DNA of 64,000 bases from JAHFUS01 sp035689115 (GTDB lineage: Bacteria; Actinomycetota; Acidimicrobiia; Acidimicrobiales; GCA-2861595): contig DASSMA010000074.1 in assembly GCA_035689115.1 (NCBI GenBank), forward strand, positions 1 through 64,000. The letters run 5' to 3'. The notes beneath the pieces were generated by a model. The model saw only the letters and a program-made list of their open reading frames with translations. It was not told the origin of the DNA and did not search any database. A program made the translations under genes and the position numbers. The number at the start of each line of letters is the position of its first letter. Within the stretch, counting starts at the first letter, position 1. Positions 23,925 to 32,400 of the stretch are shown piece by piece.

Positions 23925-25301
23925 ATGGGCGAACGGGTGGCACACGACACCATGGGCGAGGTCCGCATCCCTGACGGCGCCCTCTGGGGCGCATCGACCC
24001 AGCGGGCGGTGGACAACTTCCCCGTCTCCGGCCAGCCCATCGACCCGGCGCTGCGGGTCGCGCTGGCGGAGATCAAGGCGGCCGCGGCCGAGTCCAACGC
24101 CGAGCTGGGGGTGCTGGACGCCGGCATGGCGGCCGCCATCGCCGAGGCCGCCCGAATGGTGGCCGGCGGTGCCCACGGCGACCAGTTCCCGGTCGACGTG
24201 TTCCAGACCGGGTCGGGCACGTCGTCGAACATGAACATGAACGAGGTCGTGGCCGAGCTGGCCTCCGCCCGCCTCGGCCGCCCCGTCCACCCCAACGACC
24301 ACGTCAACGCGTCGCAGTCCACGAACGACGTGTTCCCGACGGCCATCCACGTGGCCGCCGCCGGCCTGGTCACCGGCTCGCTGGTCCCCGCCCTCGGCCG
24401 GCTGGCGGCGGCGCTGCGGGCCAAGCAGGGCGAGTTCGCCGAGGTGGTGAAGTCGGGCCGCACCCACCTGATGGACGCCACGCCCGTGACCCTCGGCCAG
24501 GAGTTCGGCGGGTGGGCGCGGGCGGCGGAGCTGGGCGCCGAGCGGCTGGCGTCGGTGCTGCCCAGGGTCCTGGAACTGCCCCTCGGCGGCACGGCGGTGG
24601 GCACCGGGATCAACGCCCCGCCGGGGTTCGCCGCCGGCACCGTGCGGCGGCTGGCCGACCGCACCGGCCTCGACCTGGTGGAGGCGGCCGACCATTTCGA
24701 GGCCCAGGGCGGCCGCGACGCCCTGGTCGAGCTGAGCGGCGTGCTGCGCACCATCGCCGTGTCGCTCACCAAGCTGGCCAACGACCTTCGCTGGCTGGCC
24801 AGCGGCCCCCGCACCGGCCTGGCCGAGATCCGCCTGCCCGACCTCCAGCCGGGCTCGTCGATCATGCCCGGCAAGGTGAACCCGGTGATCCCCGAGGCGG
24901 TGGTGCAGGTGGCCGCCCAGGTGGTGGGCAACGACGCCGCCGTCGCCTTCGGCGGGGCCGCCGGCAACCTCGAGCTGAACGTGATGATGCCGATGATCGC
25001 CCGCAACGTGCTGGAGTCCGTGCGCCTGCTGGCCGCCGTCAGCGTGCTGCTGGCCGACTCGTGCGTGGCGGGCATCGAAGCCGACGCCGACCGCTGCCGG
25101 GCCTATGCCGAGTCGTCCCCCTCGCTGGGCACCGCCCTCAACGCCCACATCGGCTACGAGCGGGCGGCCGAGGTGGTGAAGGAGTCGGTGAAGTCGGGCC
25201 GGTCGATCAGGGAGATCGTCAGGGAGCGGGGCTGGATGACGGACGAGGAGCTGGACCGGGCCCTCGACGTGCTGGGCCTCACCCGCGGCGGGGTCCGCTA
25301 G
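23925..25301 (+). CDS. fumC: Fumarate hydratase, class II
   Basis: A 458-residue fumarase C, the iron-independent tetrameric enzyme that interconverts fumarate and L-malate in the TCA cycle. Family signatures are intact: FQTGSGTSSNMNMNEV, NDHVNASQSTNDVFPTA, KSGRTHLMDATPVTLGQEF (catalytic His region) and the signature loop GSSIMPGKVNPVIPE with its catalytic Ser. Length is normal (about 460). The start is ATG 23925; GTG 23916 lies inside the promoter region and is less likely. It is divergent from the NlpC/P60 operon and overlaps the convergent thioredoxin-like gene by 4 bp. Confidence 0.96.
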   Translation: MGERVAHDTMGEVRIPDGALWGASTQRAVDNFPVSGQPIDPALRVALAEIKAAAAESNAELGVLDAGMAAAIAEAARMVAGGAHGDQFPVDVFQTGSGTSSNMNMNEVVAELASARLGRPVHPNDHVNASQSTNDVFPTAIHVAAAGLVTGSLVPALGRLAAALRAKQGEFAEVVKSGRTHLMDATPVTLGQEFGGWARAAELGAERLASVLPRVLELPLGGTAVGTGINAPPGFAAGTVRRLADRTGLDLVEAADHFEAQGGRDALVELSGVLRTIAVSLTKLANDLRWLASGPRTGLAEIRLPDLQPGSSIMPGKVNPVIPEAVVQVAAQVVGNDAAVAFGGAAGNLELNVMMPMIARNVLESVRLLAAVSVLLADSCVAGIEADADRCRAYAESSPSLGTALNAHIGYERAAEVVKESVKSGRSIREIVRERGWMTDEELDRALDVLGLTRGGVR

Positions 25302-25786
25302 CCGAGGGCGGGGGAGCCGGGGTAGGGGCCGGGGTCCCCGGGGCCGGGGATCTTGGGCGCCGACCAGGCCATGATCTTGGCCAGGCGGGTGGCCACGCCC
25401 CGCCACTCGAGCGGGTCCCAGCCCTCGGCCGAGCCGATGATGGAGCCGTCGGTGCCCACGTGCACCAGCGCCGGCAGCCGCTCCAGGCCGAACGCCTTGA
25501 TGGCCTCCCGGTCGGGGTCGGAGAAGGTGAGGATCTCGCGGGCCAGGGGACCGAGGAACTGCCGGCACTCGTCGGGCGTGCCGGCCACCACCCAGGCCGT
25601 GCGGCAGTCGGCCTCCTGGAACCCGGTGAGGACCCGGGCGGCCGTGGGCAGGAGCCACGCGCTCTCGTAGGTGAACGGGTCGAGGGCGACGAAGACCAGG
25701 TGGAACGTGGTGAGCCACGCGGCCACGCTGCGGGGCTCGCCGTTCAGAGGCGCCAGGTCGAGGTCGAGAGGCGGAGCGCTGGCCAC
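25298..25786 (-). CDS. Thioredoxin-fold protein without a CxxC site
   Basis: A 162-residue protein; start GTG 25786 (a GTG at 25861 would add a Pro/Ala-rich tail that looks non-coding). The pattern LTTFHLVFVALDPFTYESAW, then CRTAWVVAGTPDECRQFL, ILTFSDPDREAIKAFGLERL and PALVHVGTDGSIIGSAEGWD matches an AhpC/TSA-redoxin type thioredoxin fold: a cis-Pro-like P before ALVHV, and a strand ending in a turn with TDG. No CxxC or peroxidatic PxxxT/SxxC is present, so it is probably a binding or chaperone-like member. It converges on fumC. Confidence 0.72.
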   Translation of the reverse strand: MASAPPLDLDLAPLNGEPRSVAAWLTTFHLVFVALDPFTYESAWLLPTAARVLTGFQEADCRTAWVVAGTPDECRQFLGPLAREILTFSDPDREAIKAFGLERLPALVHVGTDGSIIGSAEGWDPLEWRGVATRLAKIMAWSAPKIPGPGDPGPYPGSPALG

Positions 25787-25840
25787 GGCGGGCGAGGGTA
25801 GCGGAGGGGGCCTTCCCGGGGCGAGACGAGCGGGGGGCGG

Positions 25841-25846
25841 TACCGT
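25841..25846 (+). promoter_or_regulatory. -10 box TACCGT of eIF2B-like gene
   Basis: TACCGT ends 9 nt before GTG 25856, consistent with a leaderless start. Confidence 0.45.
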
Positions 25847-25855
25847 GGGGATCCG

Positions 25856-26659
25856 GTGCATCCCATGGAACGGCTGCGGTCCGTCGCCCGGACCGATGGC
25901 GCCGGCCCCGGCCTGTTGGCCCAGGAGGCGGCGATGGCGCTGGCCGGCCTCGGCCCCGACGCGGCCGGCCTGGTCACCGCCTGCCGGCGGCTGGTGGAGC
26001 GCCAGCCGGCGGCCGGGCCGGTGTGGTGGGTGGCGGCACGGGTGCTGTGCTCGCCGGACCCCGTCGCCGAGGCGTGGACCTCGGCCGACCTCCTCGACGC
26101 CGATCCCACGCCGGCCGTCCTGGCCGGCGCCCTCCCCGAGGGGGCGGCCGTCGTGGTGGTGGGATGGCCGGAGCTGGCGGCCGTCGGCCTGCGCCGGCGC
26201 GGCGACGCAGCCGTGCTGGTGGTGTCCTCCGACGGCGAGTCGGTCGGGTTCGCCCGCTGGCTGCGGGCGGCGGGCGTCGACGCCGAGGACGTGCCCGACG
26301 CCGGGCTGGGCGCGGCGGTCGCCGGCGCCGACCTGGTCGTGCTCGAGGCTGCGGCCGTCGGTCCCCGGGCGTTCGTGGCGGCGCCCGGATCCCGGGCGGC
26401 GGCGGCGGTGGCCCGCTCGGCCGGCGTGCCGGTGTGGCTGGTGGCCGGCGTCGGTCGGAGGCTCCCCGGCCGGCTGTGGTCGGCCCTGGAGGCGAGGCTC
26501 GGCGCCACCGCCGTGCCGCCGTGGGAGCGAGCCGAGGAGATCGTTCCTCTCGACCTCTGTGACAGCATCGTCGGACCCGAGGGCCTGTGCGAAACCTTCG
26601 CCGACGACCAGGGACCCGACTGCCCGGCGGCTCCCGAGTTGTTCAAGGGCTCGGCGTAA
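25856..26659 (+). CDS. eIF2B/MtnA-like fold protein
   Basis: A 267-residue protein from GTG 25856 (ATG 25865 also possible). The C-terminal two thirds resemble the NagB/RpiA-type fold of eIF2B alpha/beta/delta and MtnA isomerases: AAVLVVSSDGESVGFARWLR, AGVDAEDVPDAGLGAAVAGADLVVLEA, VPVWLVAGVGRRLPGRLW and the end motif VPLDLCDSIVGPEGL. The N-terminal ~90 residues are helical, as in eIF2B-type proteins. Bacterial members of this size are mostly uncharacterised; the MtnA catalytic Cys/Asp pair is not evident, so sugar-phosphate isomerase activity is doubtful. It precedes the sigma factor gene by 126 bp on the same strand. Confidence 0.65.
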   Translation: MHPMERLRSVARTDGAGPGLLAQEAAMALAGLGPDAAGLVTACRRLVERQPAAGPVWWVAARVLCSPDPVAEAWTSADLLDADPTPAVLAGALPEGAAVVVVGWPELAAVGLRRRGDAAVLVVSSDGESVGFARWLRAAGVDAEDVPDAGLGAAVAGADLVVLEAAAVGPRAFVAAPGSRAAAAVARSAGVPVWLVAGVGRRLPGRLWSALEARLGATAVPPWERAEEIVPLDLCDSIVGPEGLCETFADDQGPDCPAAPELFKGSA

Positions 26660-26697
26660 GGGGAAAAACCATGAGCACGCGATGAAATCGTCACCCG

Positions 26698-26728
26698 TTG
26701 TGAATAATTCTGGAGGCTTGACTAGTCT
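26698..26728 (+). promoter_or_regulatory. Possible promoter TTGTGA-N19-TAGTCT before the sigma factor
   Basis: An unusually A/T-rich patch in the 126-bp gap. TTGTGA (26698-26703) and TAGTCT (26723-26728) are separated by 19 nt; an overlapping TTGACT (26718-26723) could instead be a -35 but has no matching -10. Confidence 0.35.
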
Positions 26729-26785
26729 CTACATGCGCGGAGACAGTACTGGGGGTCTCCTCGATCGGGAGGGTTGGAACCGGCT

Positions 26786-27721
26786 GTGGTGAGCGAGCGG
26801 AGTGCTCGAAGCGTCGAGGAGGACGGGGTCCGCCTCTACCTGAACGACATTGCCAAGCACCCGCTGCTCACGAAGGCCGACGAGGCACACCTCGCCCAGC
26901 TCATCCAGCAGGGCCGGTGGGCGGCCGACCAGCTCGAGTCGGGTACGCCCGAGGCCGAGGAGGACCGCCTCCACCTGCTGGCCGTGGTCAAGCGCGGCGA
27001 GGACGCCGCCTCCCGTTTCGTGAAGTCCAACCTCCGCCTGGTGGTGTCCATCGCCAAGGGCTACCGGGCCTCGGGGCTTCCCCTGCTGGACCTGATCCAG
27101 GAGGGCAACATGGGCCTGATCCGGGCCGTCGAGCGCTTCGACGCCTCCCGCGGGTTCAAGTTCTCCACCTACGCCACCTGGTGGGTGCGCCAGGCCATCA
27201 GCCGTGGCATCGCCAACACCAGCCGCACCATCCGGCTCCCGGTCCACGCCGTCGACCAGCTGCTGCGCCTGCGCAAGGCGGTCGTCGCCTTCGAGACCAC
27301 CCACGGCCGCCCGCCGCTCCCCTTCGAGCTGGTCGAGGCCCTCACCATGCCGCTGGCCAAGATCGAGGAGCTGCTGCCCTACCTCGTCGACCCCGTCTCC
27401 CTCTCCGAGCCCCGGGGCGACTCCGGCGACACCGAGCTGGGCGAGCTGGTGGTCGACAACGCCGCCCTCCCCACCGACCAGGCGGCCCTCGCCTCCATGG
27501 TGCCGGCCCAGGTCGCCGGCCTCCTCGAGCGGCTCGATAAGCGGGAGCGGGAGATCCTCTGCCTGCGCTACGGCCTCGACCGGGGCGAGCCCCGCACCCT
27601 GGCCGAGGTGGCGGCCAAGTTCGGCGTGAGCCGGGAGCGCATCCGCCACATCGAGGGCAAGGCCATCGCCAAGCTGCGCGACTTCACCGGCGGCAGCCTG
27701 CGCGACCTCATCTCCGCCTAG
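26786..27721 (+). CDS. RNA polymerase sigma-70 factor, principal type without region 1.1
   Basis: A 311-residue group 1/2-type sigma factor. Region 1.2 is GVRLYLNDIAKHPLLTKADE. Region 2 contains the core-binding and -10 recognition helices: LRLVVSIAKGYRASGLPLLD, LIQEGNMGLIRAVERFD and FKFSTYATWWVRQAISRGI. Region 3 starts at RTIRLPVHAVDQL. Region 4 is LDKREREILCLRYGL ... LAEVAAKFGVSRERIRHIE, the -35 helix-turn-helix. There is no acidic region 1.1, so it resembles HrdB/SigB-type paralogues of actinobacteria rather than the housekeeping factor, although a short principal factor cannot be excluded. Start: GTG 26786 or 26789, about 13 nt after GGAGG. Its 3' end overlaps the convergent SBP gene by 14 bp. 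Confidence 0.92.
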   Translation: MVSERSARSVEEDGVRLYLNDIAKHPLLTKADEAHLAQLIQQGRWAADQLESGTPEAEEDRLHLLAVVKRGEDAASRFVKSNLRLVVSIAKGYRASGLPLLDLIQEGNMGLIRAVERFDASRGFKFSTYATWWVRQAISRGIANTSRTIRLPVHAVDQLLRLRKAVVAFETTHGRPPLPFELVEALTMPLAKIEELLPYLVDPVSLSEPRGDSGDTELGELVVDNAALPTDQAALASMVPAQVAGLLERLDKREREILCLRYGLDRGEPRTLAEVAAKFGVSRERIRHIEGKAIAKLRDFTGGSLRDLISA

Positions 27722-29435
27722 CTGCGCCCCGCACGCTGCTCACCGCCGCGCCGACCGCCAGTGCGACGACGACGGCGAAGACCGCGAGCGCGGCCTTTCC
27801 GAACGGGAACGGCCGAGCCGGCGCCTCGGGCACCACGGGCCGGGCGGCGACCTGGGTTGCCGGGGCGGGTTCCACGAACGACCGCTTGTCGAAGATGCCG
27901 GCGCCCTTGATGAAGATCCAGCCGTCGTAGACCGCCGGCCGGAAGGCGAAGGCGCCGTCGGCGAAGAACAGCGGCACGGCCGGGGCGTCGGCGGCGAGCA
28001 GCCGTAGGGCATCGGCGACGGCCGCCCGGCGGGCCGCCGGGTCGGGCGTCGAGGCGATGCGGCGGGCCAGGTCGTCGAACGCGGCGCTCCGGTACCCCGA
28101 GTAGTTGAGTGCCCCGTCGGCCGGCGGCGACCCGAAAAGGCGCCGCAGGAAGTCGGGGTCGTAGGAGGTGAGCGCCGGCTCGGCGGCGATGGCCAACTGG
28201 AACGACGGGTCGGAGCCGTCCTCGCCGATGGCCCGTCCGAGGGCGTCCGAGGAAAGGGGCGTGAGCTCGGCTCGGACGTGGACGCCGGCAAGGGCGAGGA
28301 CCACCTCGCGCCCGGCCGCCTGGCGAATCGGGTCGTTGTCCGGGACGACGATCTTGACGGCGTTCAGGCCGGCGGCCGCCAAGGTGGCTTCGGCTTCCCC
28401 CGGCTGGTAGGAGTGGAGCACGTCGGTGGTCGCCCACGGTGACTCTGGGTGGACGTAGCCGCGGTCGGCGGGCACGGCGTCGCGCCCGGCGGCCCGGGCG
28501 ATGCGCCCGAGGTCGAGTGACCGGCTCAGCGCCTGCCGCACCTCGGTCCGGTCCAAGGGCGGCGTCCGCACGTTGAACAGCAGGACGGTGCCCGCGTACG
28601 CGGGGCCCTTGAGCACCCGCGTGTCGACCCGGTCGACGCCGGCCGCCGCCGATTCGGGGAGGCTCACCGGGAGCATGTCGACGTCGTGGCGGTCGAGCGC
28701 GGCGATGGTCTTGGTGGCGTCCCCCATGATGGGCACGTCGAGGGCGCGGACCGCCGGTGGCCCCCGGAAGTAGCCGTCGAAGGCCTCGAACCGGTAGCTC
28801 GTGTCCACGGTGTGCTCCACCAGCCGGTACGGCCCGCTCCCGACCGGGAGGCCGGGCGGGGCCACCTGCGACGGGCCGAGGCCCCGCCACAGGTGGGCGG
28901 GGAGGATCGGCAGATCGGCGAGGGGCTGGTCGCGGAATCCCGGGGCGGCGTGCCGGAGGCTGATCACCGCGGTGCGGGTGTCGACGGCGTCGACGTGGTC
29001 CACGGCCTCCAACTCGGGGGTGAAGCGAGGGTGACGGTGGGACGCCACATAGCCGAAGGTGAACGCCACGTCGTCGGCGGTCACCGGCGGGCCGTCCTGC
29101 CACCGGGCGTCGGCCAACCGCACGGTGAGCCGGCGCCCGTCGGCGCTGGTGTCTATCGACTGGGCCAGCCACGGCTGCGGAACGCCGCTGGTGTCGCGCC
29201 AGAGGAGGGTGTCGTACACGAGGGTGACGAGCGGGTAGCCGAGCTCGAAGGTGTACGGCGTGAGCGAGCCGTCCTCCTGGGGGAAGGGCAGGCGCACGAG
29301 CGGCACCGGGCGAGACGGTCCGACTACGGCGGCTGCCGGGGCGGCGAGGAGCGACGCGGCGACGACGCCGAGGCTGAGGAACACCACCGCTGCCCCCCGG
29401 ACACGGCGCCCCGCCTGGTCGTGTCTGTTTGCCAC
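27708..29435 (-). CDS. SBP_bac_5 family solute-binding protein with C-terminal membrane anchor
   Basis: A 575-residue peptide/nickel-type (family 5) extracellular solute-binding protein. GTG 29435 is preceded by GGAGA. A signal peptide (VVFLSLGVVAASLLAAPAAA, ~17-36) is followed by family blocks YPLVTLVYDTLLWRD, LTVRLADARWQDGPPVTADD, FTFGYVASH, VGSGPYRLVEH and YDPDFLRRLFGSPPADGALN. The substrate domain ends near residue 530; then comes a Pro/Ala linker and a C-terminal TM segment (ALAVFAVVVALAVGAAVSSV) with a basic tail GAARRR. There is no lipobox Cys, so this C-terminal helix is the anchor. No permease or ATPase genes adjoin it. It diverges from the triple-AAA FtsH-like gene, 43 bp apart. Confidence 0.88.
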   Translation of the reverse strand: MANRHDQAGRRVRGAAVVFLSLGVVAASLLAAPAAAVVGPSRPVPLVRLPFPQEDGSLTPYTFELGYPLVTLVYDTLLWRDTSGVPQPWLAQSIDTSADGRRLTVRLADARWQDGPPVTADDVAFTFGYVASHRHPRFTPELEAVDHVDAVDTRTAVISLRHAAPGFRDQPLADLPILPAHLWRGLGPSQVAPPGLPVGSGPYRLVEHTVDTSYRFEAFDGYFRGPPAVRALDVPIMGDATKTIAALDRHDVDMLPVSLPESAAAGVDRVDTRVLKGPAYAGTVLLFNVRTPPLDRTEVRQALSRSLDLGRIARAAGRDAVPADRGYVHPESPWATTDVLHSYQPGEAEATLAAAGLNAVKIVVPDNDPIRQAAGREVVLALAGVHVRAELTPLSSDALGRAIGEDGSDPSFQLAIAAEPALTSYDPDFLRRLFGSPPADGALNYSGYRSAAFDDLARRIASTPDPAARRAAVADALRLLAADAPAVPLFFADGAFAFRPAVYDGWIFIKGAGIFDKRSFVEPAPATQVAARPVVPEAPARPFPFGKAALAVFAVVVALAVGAAVSSVRGAARRR

Positions 29436-29478
29436 GTCTCCTTGTTAGCCTATCGATACAGCGGAGGGGACTCAGGCG

Positions 29479-32400
29479 ATGCCATCGACGAACAAGCGGC
29501 CGCGACGGCGGCGCAAGGCGCTTCTCAGCGGTTCGAGCCGCTTCGGGCTCTTCACGACGGCCTGTGTCCTGCTCCTCCTCGGCGCCTTCCTCGCCCTGTT
29601 GAGCTACTCCCAGCCGCACGTCGGGGGCGACAGGCTCCGCCTCGACACCCTGTTCGACCTGGCCCAGAACAACCGCCTGGTGAACGCCAAGATCCTCAAT
29701 GCAGACGCCTACGTGGTCGGCACCTACACGCGCGACGACGGCCGGCGCGCCCGCTACAACGCCCCCTACCTCAAGGACAACCAGCAGGAGAGGCTGATCG
29801 ACCTGCTCCTCGAGAACCACGTTCCCACGAGCGTCGAGCAGCAGTCCGGCAAGCGGGTGGCCAACCTGGCCGGGATTTTGTTCCCCGGCCTGATCCTGAT
29901 CCTGCTGTTCGCCTACATCATCGTCTCCTCGAGGCGGGGAACCGGGCTCTTCAAGGTCCGCAGCGGGGCGCGGCGGATCAGCGCCAGGGACGGCGCCGTC
30001 ACCTTCGCCGACGTGGCCGGCCAGGACGCGGCGGTGGCCGAGCTGCGGGAGATCGAGACCTTCCTCTCCGATCCGCAGCGCTTCGCCTCGCTCGGGGCCG
30101 AGGTGCCCCGCGGCGTGCTCTTGTACGGGCCGCCCGGGTGCGGCAAGACCCTGCTGGCTCGGGCACTGGCCGGCCAGGCGGGGGCCAACTTCTATTCCAT
30201 CTCGGGTTCCGACTTCGTGGAGCTGTACGTCGGTGTCGGCGCCGCCAGGGTCCGCGATCTCTTCCGGGAAGCCCGGGAGAACGCGCCGGCCGTGATCTTC
30301 ATCGACGAGCTGGACTCGATCGGCCGGGCCCGCAGCACCGGCGCCGGCGTCGTCCACAGCACGGAGCAGGAGCAGGCCCTCAACCAGGTGCTCGCCGAGA
30401 TGGACGGGTTCTCGAACTCGAGCGGCATCATCGTCCTGGCGGCAACCAACCGCCCGGACATCCTCGACCCGGCCCTCCTCCGGCCGGGGCGCTTCGACCG
30501 CACCGTCGGTCTCGAGCGTCCCGACGAGGCCGCCCGCCTGGCGATCCTGAGGGTGCACGCCGGGCGCAAGCGGCTGGCGCCCGGTGTCGACCTCGGCGCA
30601 GTCGCTCGCAAGGCGGTCGGGCTCACCGGCGCCGACCTGGCGGCGGTGATGAACGAGGCGGCCCTCCTCGCCGGGCGCGCCGGGAAAGAGGCGATCGACC
30701 AGGACGACCTGGATCGGGGGCTCACGTGGCTGCTCGGCGCGCCCGAGCGCCAGCGCCGGCTCTCGATGCGTGACCGCCACGTGGGGCGCCGCCTCGTGGA
30801 CGAGGGGAAGGTCACCTTCGCCGACGTCGCCGGCCAGGATGCCGCCGTCGAGGAACTGGCCGACATCCGGGAGTTCCTCACGGCGCCGGAGCGGTACCTG
30901 GCCCTCGGGGCGAGCGTGCCGAAGGGGGTGCTCCTGTACGGCCCGCCGGGGTGCGGCAAGACGCTCCTCGCCCGGGCCCTCGCCGGCGAGGTGAACGCCG
31001 CCTTCGTCAGCGTCACCGGGCCCGAGCTGCTGGAGCGCCACGTCGGGGTCGGCTCGTCGCGGATCCGCGACCTGTTCGCCGAAGCCAGGCAGATGGCGCC
31101 GGCGATCGTGTTCATCGACGAGATCGACTCGCTGGGTCGTTCCCGCACGGGGACGGCCACCGACCGTCAAACGTCGGTCGCCGGCCAGGAGGAGCTCAAC
31201 CAGATCCTCGCCGAGATGGACGGGTTCTCGTCGTCGTCGGCGGGCGTGATCGTGCTCGCCGCCACGAACCGCCCCGACGTCCTCGATCCGGCCTTGATCC
31301 GGCCCGGGCGTTTCGACCGCACCGTCGGCCTGGAGCTCCCCACCGAGGAAGGCAGGCTGTCCATCCTCGAGCTCTACGGGCACCACAAGGTCCTCGCCGC
31401 CGGCGTCGACCTGCGGGCCATCGCGTCGAAGGCGCACGGGCTCACCGGTGCGGACCTGGCCAGCATCATGAACGAGGCAGCGCTGCTGGCCGGCCGCCGC
31501 GGCCGCGACGCCGTCGGCCAGGGGGAGCTCGAGGAGGCGCTGGAGCGCACGCTGCGGGCTCCCGAGCGCCAGCGGCGCCTCTCGCTCCGGGCCCGGTCGG
31601 TGGGGCGGCGGTCATCGGCCGACGAGCGGATCACCTTCGACGACGTGGCCGGCGTCGGCGACGCCATCGACGAGCTGGGCGACGTGCGCGACTACCTCGC
31701 CAGCCCGGAGCGATTCGCCGAGATGGGGGCGACTCCGCCGCGGGGCATCCTCCTGTCGGGCCCACCGGGCTGCGGGAAGACGCTGCTGGCGCGGGCGGTG
31801 GCCGGCGAGGCGAATGCCGCCTTCATCTCGGCGTCGGCGTCGGAGTTCGTCGAGGTCTTCGTCGGCGAAGGAGCCGCTCGGATACGCGAGCTGTTCGCCG
31901 AGGCGCGGTCGGTGGCCCCGGCCATCGTCTTCATCGACGAGCTCGACGCCGTCGGCGCCAGTCGCGGCACGGGTGCCAGCCACGAGCACGACCAGACGCT
32001 CAACCAGCTCCTCACCGAGCTGGACGGGTTCGAGTCCCGATCGGCGGTCGTGATCATCGCCGCCACGAACCGTCCCGACATACTCGACCCCGCCCTCGTC
32101 CGCCCCGGCCGCTTCGACCGCAAGGTCGAGATCACTGCCCCCGACCGCGCCGGGCGCCGGGCCATCCTCGACATCCACGCCGCCGGGAAGCCCCTGGCAC
32201 CCGACGTCGACCTCGACGCGCTGGCGGGGCTCACCCGTGGGTTCTCGGGCGCCGACCTGGCCGGGATGCTCAACGAGGCGGCGGTGCTCGCCACCAGACG
32301 GGGAAGCACCCAGGTCGACATGGCCGTGGTCCACGAGGCGCTCGACAGGGCCTACCTGGGCGTGACCTCGCGCGGGCACCTCATGACCGACGAGGAGCGC

